Below, piece after piece: positions 9,526 to 17,550 of a stretch of 64,000 nucleotides of DNA. Location of the stretch: assembly GCF_003344865.1 (NCBI RefSeq), contig NZ_CP031165.1, positions 992,001-1,056,000 of the forward strand, given 5' to 3'. The translations under genes were made by a program, and so were the position numbers. The first letter of the stretch is position 1, and each line of letters opens with the position of its first letter. The notes below the pieces were generated by a model. It saw nothing but the letters and a program-made list of their open reading frames with translations, made no database searches and was not told the DNA's origin. The stretch is from Euzebya pacifica. GTDB taxonomy: Bacteria > Actinomycetota > Nitriliruptoria > Euzebyales > Euzebyaceae.

Positions 9526-10200
9526 TCAGACGATGTAGCGGATGATCACCAGGTAGTGGCAGATCGAGGCAGCGATCACGAGCAGGTGGAAGACCTCGTG
9601 GAAGCCGAACCACTCGGGGAAGGGGTCGGGCTTCTTCGCGGCGTAGACCACGCCACCGATGGTGTAGAGCACGCCACCCAGGATGATGAGGGCGGTCCCA
9701 GCGAGCGGGAGCGCAGCCGCGATCTTCCACATCGGCACCACCATCAGCCAGCCGATGGCCAGGTACCCGGAGGTGCGGAGCCACCGCGGCGCGGTGATCG
9801 GTGAGATGGCGATGCCCGCCCCGGCCACGGCGATCACCCACGCGATCACCAGGCTCCACAGGCGCCACGATCCGGTCAGCGCATGGAAGGCGATCGGGGT
9901 GAACGTGCCCGCGATGAACAGCACGATCATCGCCGTGTCTGCGCGTCCCCACCACACCCGCACCCGTCCACGCCACCTGGGCACGTGATAGCTGCCCGAC
10001 GTGGCGTAGAGGCCCACGAGCAGCGCCCCGAAGATGCCGGTGGTGATCCTGTTGGCGCCCGTGGCGTTCCACACGAGCACGACGGCCATGACGGCGGCGA
10101 TCGGCGCCATGGCCAGGTGCGTGACCCCGCGGAGCCGTGGCTTGACGACCTCGACGGCGTGGGCGGCCCTCCGGCTGACTGCGTCCGGGGTGAGGCTCAA
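9526..10200 (-). CDS. Hemolysin III / PAQR-family membrane protein
   Basis: A 224-residue seven-helix membrane protein of the HlyIII/AdipoR (PAQR) superfamily. The conserved metal site is visible: SGSYH in the early helices (S-x3-H), the Asp of GRADTAMIVLFIAG, and FHEVFHLLVIAASICHY at the C-terminus (H-x3-H). Bacterial members are linked to membrane fluidity and pore-forming activity, but the function here is unproven. The start is an unusual TTG at 10200, chosen because AGGAGA lies 6 nt upstream and the topology begins correctly. It is divergent from purN. Confidence 0.85.
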   Translation of the reverse strand: MSLTPDAVSRRAAHAVEVVKPRLRGVTHLAMAPIAAVMAVVLVWNATGANRITTGIFGALLVGLYATSGSYHVPRWRGRVRVWWGRADTAMIVLFIAGTFTPIAFHALTGSWRLWSLVIAWVIAVAGAGIAISPITAPRWLRTSGYLAIGWLMVVPMWKIAAALPLAGTALIILGGVLYTIGGVVYAAKKPDPFPEWFGFHEVFHLLVIAASICHYLVIIRYIV

Positions 10201-10364
10201 GAAGGGTCTCCTGGTCGATCGCGGTGCGCCCGGTCCGAGGGGGGAACCGGGCCACAGGGTCAGATCGAGACGACCCCGTCACCGAATACGATATGCGCTC
10301 GGCCGCCGACCCGGGTCGGTCGATCGGAGGAACACCTGTTGAACGGCAACCGAAGAGGCCAGCG

Positions 10365-10973
10365 ATGACGGCGATGCCCACCCAACGGGCGCGGATCGTC
10401 GTGCTCATCAGTGGTTCCGGCAGCAACCTGCAGGCGCTTGTCGACGCCGGAGAGCTCGGTGGTGACCTCGTGCTGGTCGTCAGCGACCGGCCCGGGGCGG
10501 GGGGACTGGCGCGCGCCGCACGGGCGGGCATCCCCACCGCAACCGTGGCCCTCGCCGATCATCCCGATCGGCAGGCGTGGGAGCAGGCGCTGATCGACGC
10601 CGTCGCGGCAGCCGAACCGGACCTGGTCGTGCTGGCCGGGTTCATGAAGATCCTGACCGGCGCGTTCGTGGACCGCTGGCCCACGGTCAACGTCCACCCG
10701 TCCCTCCTGCCGGCGTTCCCCGGCGCGCGTGCGCCCGAGGAGGCCATCGCCTGGGGTGTCAAGGTCAGCGGCGTGACGGTGCACTACGTCGACGAGAAGG
10801 TCGACCACGGTCCGATCATCGCCCAGGAAGCCGTCCCGCTGGAGGACGGCGACACCTCCGATACCCTCCATGCCCGAATGCAGGCGGTCGAGCACCGGCT
10901 GCTTCCCGAGGCCGTGGCGCTGATCTGCGCCGGCCGGGTCACCATCGACGGCCGTCACACGAGGATCCAATGA
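10365..10973 (+). CDS. purN: Phosphoribosylglycinamide formyltransferase (GART)
   Basis: Third step of de novo purine synthesis: transfers a formyl group from 10-formyl-THF to GAR. Visible motifs are the phosphate-binding loop VLISGSGSNLQALVD, LAGFMKILTG with the folate-binding region, and the active-site block VNVHPSLLPAFPGARAPEEAIAWGVKVSGVTVHYVDEKVDHGPIIAQ (catalytic His and Asp, Asn nearby). 202 residues from ATG 10365 (AAGAGG upstream) fits the family. It overlaps purH by ATGA, so the two are coupled. The later purH step also uses 10-formyl-THF, for which folD at 17.5 kb can supply precursor. Confidence 0.96.
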   Translation: MTAMPTQRARIVVLISGSGSNLQALVDAGELGGDLVLVVSDRPGAGGLARAARAGIPTATVALADHPDRQAWEQALIDAVAAAEPDLVVLAGFMKILTGAFVDRWPTVNVHPSLLPAFPGARAPEEAIAWGVKVSGVTVHYVDEKVDHGPIIAQEAVPLEDGDTSDTLHARMQAVEHRLLPEAVALICAGRVTIDGRHTRIQ

Positions 10974-12517
10974 CCGACGACACCACCACCCCTGTTCGCC
11001 GCGCGCTCGTCAGCGTCTACGACAAGGCAGGGTTGACCGAGCTCGCCGCGGGGTTGGCCGCTGCCGGCGTGGAGATCGTGTCCACCGGCTCGACCGCCGC
11101 CCGCATCCGTGATGCCGGCGTCGCCGTCACCGAGGTGCAGGAGGTCACCGGCTTCCCCGAGATGATGGACGGCCGCGTCAAGACCCTGCACCCGGCGGTG
11201 CACGCGGGGATCCTGGCGGACCGCGACAACGAAGCCCACCTGCAGGCGCTGGCCGACCACGCCATCACGGCGGTCGACCTGGTCGTGGTCAACCTCTACC
11301 CGTTCCGCGACACGATCGCCGACCCGGATGTCACCCGCGCAGCCGCGATCGAGATGATCGACATCGGCGGCCCGACGATGGTGCGGGCGGCGGCGAAGAA
11401 CCACCGGCACGTCGGCGTGGTCACCTCGCCCGACGCCTACGTCGACGTCCTGTCGGAGATCACCGACGGGGGTGGCCTGTCACTGGCGACGCGCACCCGA
11501 CTTGCCGCTCAGGCGTTCGCGCACACCGCGTCCTACGACGCCGACATCGCGGCGTGGTTCGCCAGCGGCGAGGCGTTCCCCGACCGCTTCGGTCCCGTCT
11601 ACTCCCGCAAGCAGACCCTGCGGTACGGCGAGAACCCCCACCAGGCGGCGGCGTACTACGTCGAGCGCGGCGAGCCGTGGGGCCTCGGCAGCTCCCGCGT
11701 GCTGGGCGGCAAGGAGCTGTCCTACAACAACATCCTCGACACCGACGCGGCGTTCGGGATGGCGATGGACTTCGAGGATCCCTGCATCGCGATCATCAAG
11801 CACACCAACCCGGCCGGCCTGGCCGTGGCGGACTCGCTGGCCGAGGCCTACCCCCGAGCCTTCGAGGGTGACTCCGTCAGCGTCTTCGGCGGCATCGTCG
11901 CGGCGAACCGGACGATCGACGCGGCCACCGCCCGTCAGATCGTGGAGGTCTTCACCGAGGTCGTCGTGGCGCCGGGCTTCGACGACGACGCCCTGGAGAT
12001 CCTGCGCACCAAGGCCAACCTCCGGATCCTCGCGATCGACCGTCCGACCCGCGGGACCGGTGACCGGATCATCCGCTCCGTGGCCGGGGGCCTGCTGGTG
12101 CAGGAACCGGATTCGGCCCCGGAGACGCCCGACACCTGGACCATCCCCACCCGGGCGAAGCCGGACGAGGCAACGCTTGCCGAACTGCAGTTCGCCTGGA
12201 CCGTGTGCAAGCACGTGAAGTCCAACGGGATCGTCCTCACCGCTGACCGGGCCGTCGTGGGCGTGGGCGCCGGCCAGATGTCGCGAGTGGACTCGGTGAA
12301 GATCGCCGTGGAGAAGTCGAGTGGACGCCACACCGGCTCGGTCCTGGCCTCCGACGCCTTCTTCCCCTTCGCCGACGGCCCCGAGGCCGCCATCGCCGCT
12401 GGGGTCAGGGCGATCGTCCAGCCCGGCGGGTCCATGCGTGACGCCGAGGTGATCGCCGCCTGCGACGCCGCAGGCGTGCCCATGGTCTTCACCGGCCGTC
12501 GTCACTTCCGGCACTGA
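10970..12517 (+). CDS. purH: Bifunctional AICAR formyltransferase / IMP cyclohydrolase
   Basis: The last two steps of IMP synthesis in one 515-residue protein. The N-terminal MGS-like cyclohydrolase domain shows LVSVYDKAGLTELA, IVSTGSTAARI, TGFPEMMDGRVKTLHP and DIGGPTMVRAAAKN. The C-terminal transformylase domain shows LRYGENPHQAAAYY, GKELSYNNILD, AIIKHTNPAGLA (catalytic Lys-His), VSVFGGIVAANR, CKHVKSNGIVL and DAFFPFADGPEAA, ending in the typical RHFRH. The start ATG lies within the purN stop (10970-10973), supporting an operon. Confidence 0.98.
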   Translation: MTDDTTTPVRRALVSVYDKAGLTELAAGLAAAGVEIVSTGSTAARIRDAGVAVTEVQEVTGFPEMMDGRVKTLHPAVHAGILADRDNEAHLQALADHAITAVDLVVVNLYPFRDTIADPDVTRAAAIEMIDIGGPTMVRAAAKNHRHVGVVTSPDAYVDVLSEITDGGGLSLATRTRLAAQAFAHTASYDADIAAWFASGEAFPDRFGPVYSRKQTLRYGENPHQAAAYYVERGEPWGLGSSRVLGGKELSYNNILDTDAAFGMAMDFEDPCIAIIKHTNPAGLAVADSLAEAYPRAFEGDSVSVFGGIVAANRTIDAATARQIVEVFTEVVVAPGFDDDALEILRTKANLRILAIDRPTRGTGDRIIRSVAGGLLVQEPDSAPETPDTWTIPTRAKPDEATLAELQFAWTVCKHVKSNGIVLTADRAVVGVGAGQMSRVDSVKIAVEKSSGRHTGSVLASDAFFPFADGPEAAIAAGVRAIVQPGGSMRDAEVIAACDAAGVPMVFTGRRHFRH

Positions 12518-12524
12518 GCCGATC

Positions 12525-12977
12525 GTGACCGACGGCGACCCCCGCCCCGAGGCGACGAGCGATGCCCGCTCGGCCAGCGACCCGGCGGTGCCGACGCAGG
12601 CCGAGGTCGACGGACGCCGCCTGCTGAGCCTCGACGCAGCCGTGGCCGCCTCGAAGGGCCTGCTGGCCATGGGTGCGGCGGGGTCGATCGGCCGGTCGAC
12701 GAGAGTGCCGGCTGGGTTCGTGCGCGTGGCCGGTGCCGCCTGGACGGTGTGGGCCGGGGCGTCGGCCGTCGGGGCCGTCGCCGAGGACTGGCAGTCACCC
12801 CTGCGGCGCGCGGTTGCCGTCAACGTGGGCAGCGGCGCGGCGTTGCTGGGCCTCGTGGTGGCGCGGGGTGGCCGCGGCGGCCGGTTCGCGCTCGGCCTGG
12901 CATCGGTGCAGGCGGGGGCGCTGGCACTGGTCCAGGTCCGGACGCTGGTGCGGGCGCAGGGTCCAATCGTCGCCTGA
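12525..12977 (+). CDS. Small membrane protein of unknown function
   Basis: A 150-residue protein starting with GTG 7 bp after the purH stop, so probably the third gene of the pur operon. The first 40 residues are polar and acidic; the rest contains two to three short hydrophobic segments ([50 protein letters not shown]). I recognise no family and no catalytic motif. Codon usage resembles its neighbours. A strong hairpin follows about 50 bp downstream. Confidence 0.65.
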   Translation: MTDGDPRPEATSDARSASDPAVPTQAEVDGRRLLSLDAAVAASKGLLAMGAAGSIGRSTRVPAGFVRVAGAAWTVWAGASAVGAVAEDWQSPLRRAVAVNVGSGAALLGLVVARGGRGGRFALGLASVQAGALALVQVRTLVRAQGPIVA

Positions 12978-13029
12978 GCCAGGTCGGGGGCCTGCGGTTC
13001 GTCGCTCGATCCTGTCCCCGGGATCAGCA

Positions 13030-13065
13030 ACGGCCAGCACACCCACTACGGAGCGTGCTGGCCGT
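13030..13065 (+). terminator. Terminator of the purN-purH operon
   Basis: ACGGCCAGCAC and GTGCTGGCCGT form a perfect 11-bp stem around a 14-nt loop, 53 bp after the last stop of the operon. It also separates the operon from the minus-strand micro-ORF locus that ends at 13122. Confidence 0.75.
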
Positions 13066-13121
13066 CGAAGCCGTTTCGGGCGCACAACAGGAATCCCCCG
13101 TTCGCGCCACGGCGGCGGGTA

Positions 13122-13244
13122 CTACTTCGCGAGCAGCGCGGTCACCAGACCGAACACTCGGCCGAGGGCCGGGCGTCGGATCTCGTACTTGACCGGACGG
13201 GTGGGCCTGCCACCAGCAACGCGTTCGTCAATCATCACGGACAC
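13122..13244 (-). CDS. Putative 40-aa microprotein downstream of GASWA peptide gene
   Basis: A short frame starting at GTG 13244 (two further in-frame starts at 13238 and 13235), with AGAAGG 7 nt upstream. It encodes a 40-residue basic peptide: MIDERV near the start, an Arg/Pro-rich middle (GGRPTRPVKYEIRRPALG) and a hydrophobic end (VFGLVTALLAK). About three quarters of its third codon positions are G or C, as in neighbouring genes, which supports coding. It lies 88 bp downstream of the GASWA-repeat gene on the same strand, probably on the same transcript. No family recognised. It could be a membrane-associated small protein or a helper of the repeat peptide; function is unknown. Confidence 0.45.
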   Translation of the reverse strand: MSVMIDERVAGGRPTRPVKYEIRRPALGRVFGLVTALLAK

Positions 13245-13298
13245 GGGTCTGCCTTCTTTCTTGGGTATCGCGAAGTTTTTTTCTAAAGGCGGGTGACC

Positions 13299-13322
13299 GT
13301 CGTGCCGAAGAACCGACACGAC
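13299..13322 (-). other. Intercistronic RNA hairpin in micro-ORF transcript
   Basis: On the minus strand GTCGTGTCG and CGGCACGAC form a 9-bp stem (one G-U pair) with a 6-nt loop between the two micro-ORFs. A run of seven A residues (complement of 13276-13282) lies just beyond. This pocket is notably A+T-rich for the genome. It may set the relative expression of the two peptides; on this strand it is not followed by a U-run. Confidence 0.45.
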
Positions 13323-13332
13323 AGGCAAGTAA

Positions 13333-13428
13333 CTAGGCCCAGGAGGCTCCGGCCCAAGAGGCACCGGCCCAGCTTGCACCGGCCCAAGAAGCTCCAGCCC
13401 AGGATGCGCCATCGGTCTTGCGGGTCAT
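13333..13428 (-). CDS. GASWA pentapeptide-repeat micropeptide (31 aa)
   Basis: ATG 13428 has GAAGGA 8 nt upstream and encodes MTRKTD followed by five consecutive GASWA units and a stop. The units use different synonymous codons (Ser: TCC, TCT, AGC, TCT, TCC; Ala: GCA, GCT, GCA, GCC, GCC), so the protein repeat has been kept while the DNA drifted; this argues strongly for real coding. The pentad matches the G-x-(S/G)-W-x tails of the subtilases at 24.5, 28.5 and 32.6 kb. The frame is open upstream to GTG 13491, and that extension would add a very hydrophobic stretch (VLVLLFVFSFVC) resembling a signal or membrane segment, but without a ribosome-binding site. It is divergent from a membrane EAL protein. 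Function unknown. Confidence 0.7.
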   Translation of the reverse strand: MTRKTDGASWAGASWAGASWAGASWAGASWA

Positions 13429-13587
13429 TGCAGTTCCTTCCAGAGAACAGACAAACGAAAACACGAATAACAGGACGAGCACACTCGGCACGTTGCAGCG
13501 TGTCGGGTGCGCCTGCCTGTAGGTTAAGTTCTCCGCGCGGCCACGTAAACCTCTTGCACGGAGAAAACTCCGCGGAGTAATGACGAC
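13429..13587. promoter_or_regulatory. Divergent promoter region between GASWA gene and EAL gene
   Basis: These 159 bp must drive both the micropeptide gene (minus) and the membrane EAL gene (plus). It holds a T/A-rich stretch near 13445-13475, a TACGTG element (complement of 13542-13547), and two competing dyads next to the EAL gene start: CGGAG-AAAA-CTCCG (13559-13572) and ACTCCGCGGAGT (13567-13578). The latter contains the GGAG Shine-Dalgarno at 13574-13577. Confidence 0.5.
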
Positions 13588-16077
13588 ATGCAGCGCTTCC
13601 CCTCGCCCGCTGACCGCCTCACGGCGGTCCTTGGGCTGATTGCGACTGCTGCGTGGGCCATCGTGACGCCCACATACGAGGCTGTGTACACCGGCATCCT
13701 CCCGGTGGTCCTCCTCTTTGCGGCTTTTATGGTGGCGGAGTGGTTCCCACTGGGGCTCGAGTTCCGCGGGCAGTCCTTCCACAGCACGCTGTCGGGACTG
13801 GTGATCGTGCTCGGTGTCATCGTCGTCGGCCCCGTCCCGACACTGGCTGCTCGAGTGGTGGCTGGACATGTGGCGCTTCGGTACCGATGGGCAAACAGCT
13901 GGGAGAAGCTGCGCTTCAACGCGGCAGCGCATGCGGCGGAGGTATGGGTCCAAGCGACGGTATTCGCAGTCGTTGCGGGCGATGCCGCCCTGCTCGAGGC
14001 GCGAACGGTGGTGGCGATCCTCGTCGCGATTGCCGTCTCCGAGGCGTTCTCGACTGCCATGGTCCTCCTCGTCATTCGTCTGACGGTCGGACGAATTCGC
14101 CTGGACCAGCTGAAGCCGACGCTCGTTGCGATCCTGGCCACGCTTGCGATCTCCAGTGCCGCTGCCACGGTGGCGTCGAGGCTCGTGGAGGCGGAGACAG
14201 TGACCGCCGTGGCGTTCGCCGGAGTCCTCGGCCTGCTGATCGTGACCAACCGCTCGCGCCACGCCCTGTCGCAGAAGCACCGGTCGGTCGCCTCCCTCTA
14301 TACCTTCATGGAGGGGATCCAGGGGCAGACCAGCGTCCAGCACCTGCTGGCCAACGTCCTGGAGGAAGCGGCTGAGGTCACCGGCGCCAAGCAGACCGGC
14401 ATCGTGCTGATCACCGGCGACGTGGCGGTGCGGCTGGACTCCCTCGGCGCGGGGCTGCTGTCGTCCGAAGAGCTCCCGATGAGCGAGGCCAAGCGCCTGG
14501 TCGCCGGGGCGGTGGACGGCCTGACCGTCGACGCCGGGGGCCGCAACCCCTACCTCCACATCGTCGGGCCACTCACCGAGCAGCTCCTCCTGGCCAGCTT
14601 CGCCCACGAGTCCGTCGAGGGTGCCCTGGTCCTCCAGGGACGGCGCGGCACGATGCCGAAGTTCGACACCGACGACGTGGCGCTGGCCTGTGCGCTGGCC
14701 CGCCATGCAGGGGTCGCGGTGGCCACGTCCCGCCTGGTCGACCAGCTTCGCTCCCGGTCCGTCGAGCTGGAACGGTCCGCGCTGCGGGACCCGGCGACGC
14801 AGCTGCTGAACTTCGAGGGCCTCGTCGATGCGATCCCGCAGCTGGATGCCGGCACCGTCATGGTCGCCGAGCTGCTGGACCTGGAGATGATCGACGCCGC
14901 GTTCGGCCACACCGTCTCCGTCGAGGTCGCCCAGTCCACCGCCGACCGCCTGCGGCGGTTCGGCGAGGAGCACGGCTTCACCGTTGGCCGCATCGGTCCC
15001 GACCGCTTCGCCGCGGTCATGCCGGGCATGGAGCACCGGCTCGACGCACGCGACGCGATCAACAGCCTTCGCCAGTCACTTCGTGGGCCCATCACCCGAA
15101 CCCACCTGCAGCTCGAAGCGCGGTTCTCCTTCGCCGCCGCCTCGGCACCTCGCCACGGCACCGACGTCGGTGAGCTGCTCCGCCGGGCCACCAACGCCCT
15201 CGTCGAGCACGGTGCCGACGGGTCGGCCGAGATCGCCTGGTTCACCAGCGACCTCGACAGCGCCGCAACCGAGCGCCTGGAGCTGGCCAGCGACCTGCGA
15301 CGCGCCATCGACAACGACGGCCTGTCGATCGCCTACCAGCCCAAGGTCAACCTGAAGACCGGGCAGATCGACGGCGTCGAGGCGCTCGCCCGCTGGGCCC
15401 ACCCAACCCGTGGCTACGTCTCACCCGCACAGTTCATCGACGTCGCCGAGCGCACCGGCCTGATCCGTCCGCTGACCCTCTGGGTCGTCGACAGCGCCAT
15501 CCGGCAGGCCGCCGAGTGGGAGAAGACCGGCTGCGACATCTCCGTGGCCGTCAACCTGTCCACCGTGGTGATGCAGGAGGAGTCGCTGGCCCGCCACATC
15601 ATCGACCGGTGCCGCGAGCACGAGGTCCCCGGCCACCGGCTGACGCTGGAGATCACCGAGTCCCAGATGATGGGCGACCTCGAGCGCAGCAGCGGCATCC
15701 TGGCGCTGTTCGACGCCGCGGGCATGCGGGTGTCCATCGACGACTTCGGGACCGGCTACTCCTCGCTGGCCCAGCTGAAGGGGCTGCCCGTCGACGAGGT
15801 CAAGATCGACCGTGGTTTCGTGACCCACCTGGCCAGGGACGCCGACGACCGGGCCATCACCGAGGCGATCCTGAAGATGGCCAAGAGCCTGCGACTGCAC
15901 GTGGTGGCCGAGGGGATCGAGGACCAGACGTCGCTGGACCTGCTGACCGCCATGGGCTGCGACAGCGGACAGGGATTCCACCTGCACCGCCCCATGAGCG
16001 CCGAGGCTGTCGGCGTCCTGCTCCGGCGCCAGGACCCGAGCATCCCCACCGTCCTCCCGCTGCGGCACGCCCGGTAG
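13588..16077 (+). CDS. Membrane GAF-GGDEF(degenerate)-EAL c-di-GMP phosphodiesterase
   Basis: 829 residues. Residues 1-220 form about seven hydrophobic helices carrying the pattern SFHSTLSG...VVGPVP...WEKLRFNAAAHAAEV, also found in the three GGDEF-EAL proteins at 22-32 kb. A GAF-like region follows (about 235-385), then a GGDEF domain whose signature reads GPDRF (470-474), so cyclase activity is unlikely. The EAL domain is complete: GVEALARW (EAL 598-600), [33 protein letters not shown] and GQGF. Expected activity: hydrolysis of c-di-GMP to pGpG at the inner face of the membrane, perhaps with the dead GGDEF as a GTP sensor. ATG 13588 lies 10 nt after GGAG. It is divergent from the GASWA micropeptide gene. 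Confidence 0.9.
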   Translation: MQRFPSPADRLTAVLGLIATAAWAIVTPTYEAVYTGILPVVLLFAAFMVAEWFPLGLEFRGQSFHSTLSGLVIVLGVIVVGPVPTLAARVVAGHVALRYRWANSWEKLRFNAAAHAAEVWVQATVFAVVAGDAALLEARTVVAILVAIAVSEAFSTAMVLLVIRLTVGRIRLDQLKPTLVAILATLAISSAAATVASRLVEAETVTAVAFAGVLGLLIVTNRSRHALSQKHRSVASLYTFMEGIQGQTSVQHLLANVLEEAAEVTGAKQTGIVLITGDVAVRLDSLGAGLLSSEELPMSEAKRLVAGAVDGLTVDAGGRNPYLHIVGPLTEQLLLASFAHESVEGALVLQGRRGTMPKFDTDDVALACALARHAGVAVATSRLVDQLRSRSVELERSALRDPATQLLNFEGLVDAIPQLDAGTVMVAELLDLEMIDAAFGHTVSVEVAQSTADRLRRFGEEHGFTVGRIGPDRFAAVMPGMEHRLDARDAINSLRQSLRGPITRTHLQLEARFSFAAASAPRHGTDVGELLRRATNALVEHGADGSAEIAWFTSDLDSAATERLELASDLRRAIDNDGLSIAYQPKVNLKTGQIDGVEALARWAHPTRGYVSPAQFIDVAERTGLIRPLTLWVVDSAIRQAAEWEKTGCDISVAVNLSTVVMQEESLARHIIDRCREHEVPGHRLTLEITESQMMGDLERSSGILALFDAAGMRVSIDDFGTGYSSLAQLKGLPVDEVKIDRGFVTHLARDADDRAITEAILKMAKSLRLHVVAEGIEDQTSLDLLTAMGCDSGQGFHLHRPMSAEAVGVLLRRQDPSIPTVLPLRHAR

Positions 16078-16146
16078 CCAATCAGCCCCGGGTGTCGGTG
16101 CCCCGTTCCGGACGTCCCCCTCGGTGGCAGTTACTGTGGCGGTGGA

Positions 16147-17517
16147 ATGGACGTCGCGTCGATGGGTGCCGGAGCGGTGGTTGCCGGCCGCCGGCTCGTC
16201 GCCCCGCTCGGGCGCGGTGGCGAGGGCGAGGTCTGGGAGGCCGAACGGCCCGACGGCACGCCGTGCGCGCTCAAGGTGATCCGCCCCGAGGTGCTGGCGG
16301 GATCCGACGACGTCCGTCGCCGCGGCCGCTGGCTGGTCCGCATCGACCATCCTGCGCTGGTCCGTGTGACGCGGGGTGGCCGGTTCACCGCAGGGGACCT
16401 GGCCGGCTGGGGCTTCGTCGAGATGGACCTCGTGACGGGTGACTCGCTGGCGACGGTCGGTCCCGTGCCCGACGCGCTGGAGGCGCTGGCCGACGTTGCC
16501 GAGGCGCTGGACCTGCTGCACGCGGGTGCGTGGTCCGACGGCGTCCCGCTGGTCCACCGTGACGTCAAGCCCGGCAACCTGATCGCGACCCGCGACGGCC
16601 TGGTGCTGGTCGATCCCTCGACGATGCGGGGGCTCGACACCACCGACCTCACCCGGGTCGGGACGCCGGCGTACCTGGCTCCTGAGGTCGTCACCGGACG
16701 GTTCGGACCGTTGGCCGACGTCCACTCGCTGGCGGCCACCGGCATCGCCCTCCTCACGGGGCTGCGCGCCCACGCGCTGACCGAGCTGTTGGCGGAGCTG
16801 CGCGAGGATCCTGCTGGGCACGACCTTCCCGGCGGGTTGCTGGCCGGTGTGGCGACCGACCCGGCGCGGCGGCCGGGAACCTGCGCCGCGGTGGTCGATC
16901 CGCGCGCCCGCATCACGGTCGCTCCGCCGTCGGACCCCGTGGTGCACGAGGATCCGCGTCAACCCACCCTCCTCCTCCCGGTCCACGACATCCACCGCCA
17001 TCCCGAGGACCCAGTCGACGACGCGGACGCCCGGCTGGGCTGGCCGCTGGCGGCGCTGGCGGTCGTCCTGCTCACCCCCTCCGTGGCCTGGGCGCTGGGC
17101 GGCGACGGTGCGGCGTCGGTGATGGTCGGCGTGTTCGCCCTGGCCACGGTGCTGCACCTGATCGTGCACGTCGTCACGGGTCGGGCCGCGCTGGCCCTGT
17201 TCGCCCCGCCGTGGGCCTGGGGAGACCTGCTCGCCGGGCTGGACGATGCCGGTGACGATCGCGGCCGCTGGTTGGCCGACACCGTCGCAGGGCTGCTGCT
17301 GCTCGGCAGCGGCGCCGTCGGGCTGGCCGTCGTCGAGGCACTGCCGCGCTGGACCCCCCTCGCAGTGGTGCTCGTGGTCCTGCTGCTGATCGTGGTCGTG
17401 GCTGCACACGCCCGGACCGCGGGGCGGTTCGGGTGGGCGCTCGCCTGGACCCTGTGGCTGCCGGTCAGGCTCGTCGGGGCGGTCCCTCGCGTCGTGGTCA
17501 GCGGGGGTCGACGCTGA
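16147..17517 (+). CDS. Membrane-anchored Ser/Thr protein kinase with atypical DFG
   Basis: 456 residues. The kinase domain (about 12-265) shows the Gly-rich loop LGRGGEGEVW, the ATP-binding Lys in CALKVI, the catalytic loop LVHRDVKPGNLIA (Asp, Lys, Asn) and the GTPAYLAPEV activation segment. The Mg-binding motif is DPS instead of DFG; the Asp is kept, so activity is possible. After a short linker, about four C-terminal helices follow (LAALAVVLLTPSVAWAL, VGVFALATVLHLIVHVV, VAGLLLLGSGAVGLAVV, LAVVLVVLLLIVVVAAHA) without an obvious extracytoplasmic sensor such as PASTA. It begins 69 bp after the EAL gene and 33 bp before folD. Target unknown. Confidence 0.88.
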   Translation: MDVASMGAGAVVAGRRLVAPLGRGGEGEVWEAERPDGTPCALKVIRPEVLAGSDDVRRRGRWLVRIDHPALVRVTRGGRFTAGDLAGWGFVEMDLVTGDSLATVGPVPDALEALADVAEALDLLHAGAWSDGVPLVHRDVKPGNLIATRDGLVLVDPSTMRGLDTTDLTRVGTPAYLAPEVVTGRFGPLADVHSLAATGIALLTGLRAHALTELLAELREDPAGHDLPGGLLAGVATDPARRPGTCAAVVDPRARITVAPPSDPVVHEDPRQPTLLLPVHDIHRHPEDPVDDADARLGWPLAALAVVLLTPSVAWALGGDGAASVMVGVFALATVLHLIVHVVTGRAALALFAPPWAWGDLLAGLDDAGDDRGRWLADTVAGLLLLGSGAVGLAVVEALPRWTPLAVVLVVLLLIVVVAAHARTAGRFGWALAWTLWLPVRLVGAVPRVVVSGGRR

Positions 17518-17550
17518 TCCATCGGGTCAGGCGTGCCATCATGCGGCGAC

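Noticed and set aside
13122-13412. 96-codon frame containing the 40-aa microprotein
   Set aside because: The upstream part overlaps the GASWA gene in another frame and is low-complexity Pro/Gly; only the end with a Shine-Dalgarno is retained.
13333-15036. 567-codon minus-strand frame across the EAL gene
   Set aside because: It is the antisense shadow of the membrane EAL protein; only its last 31 codons, with their own ribosome-binding site, are kept as the GASWA micropeptide.
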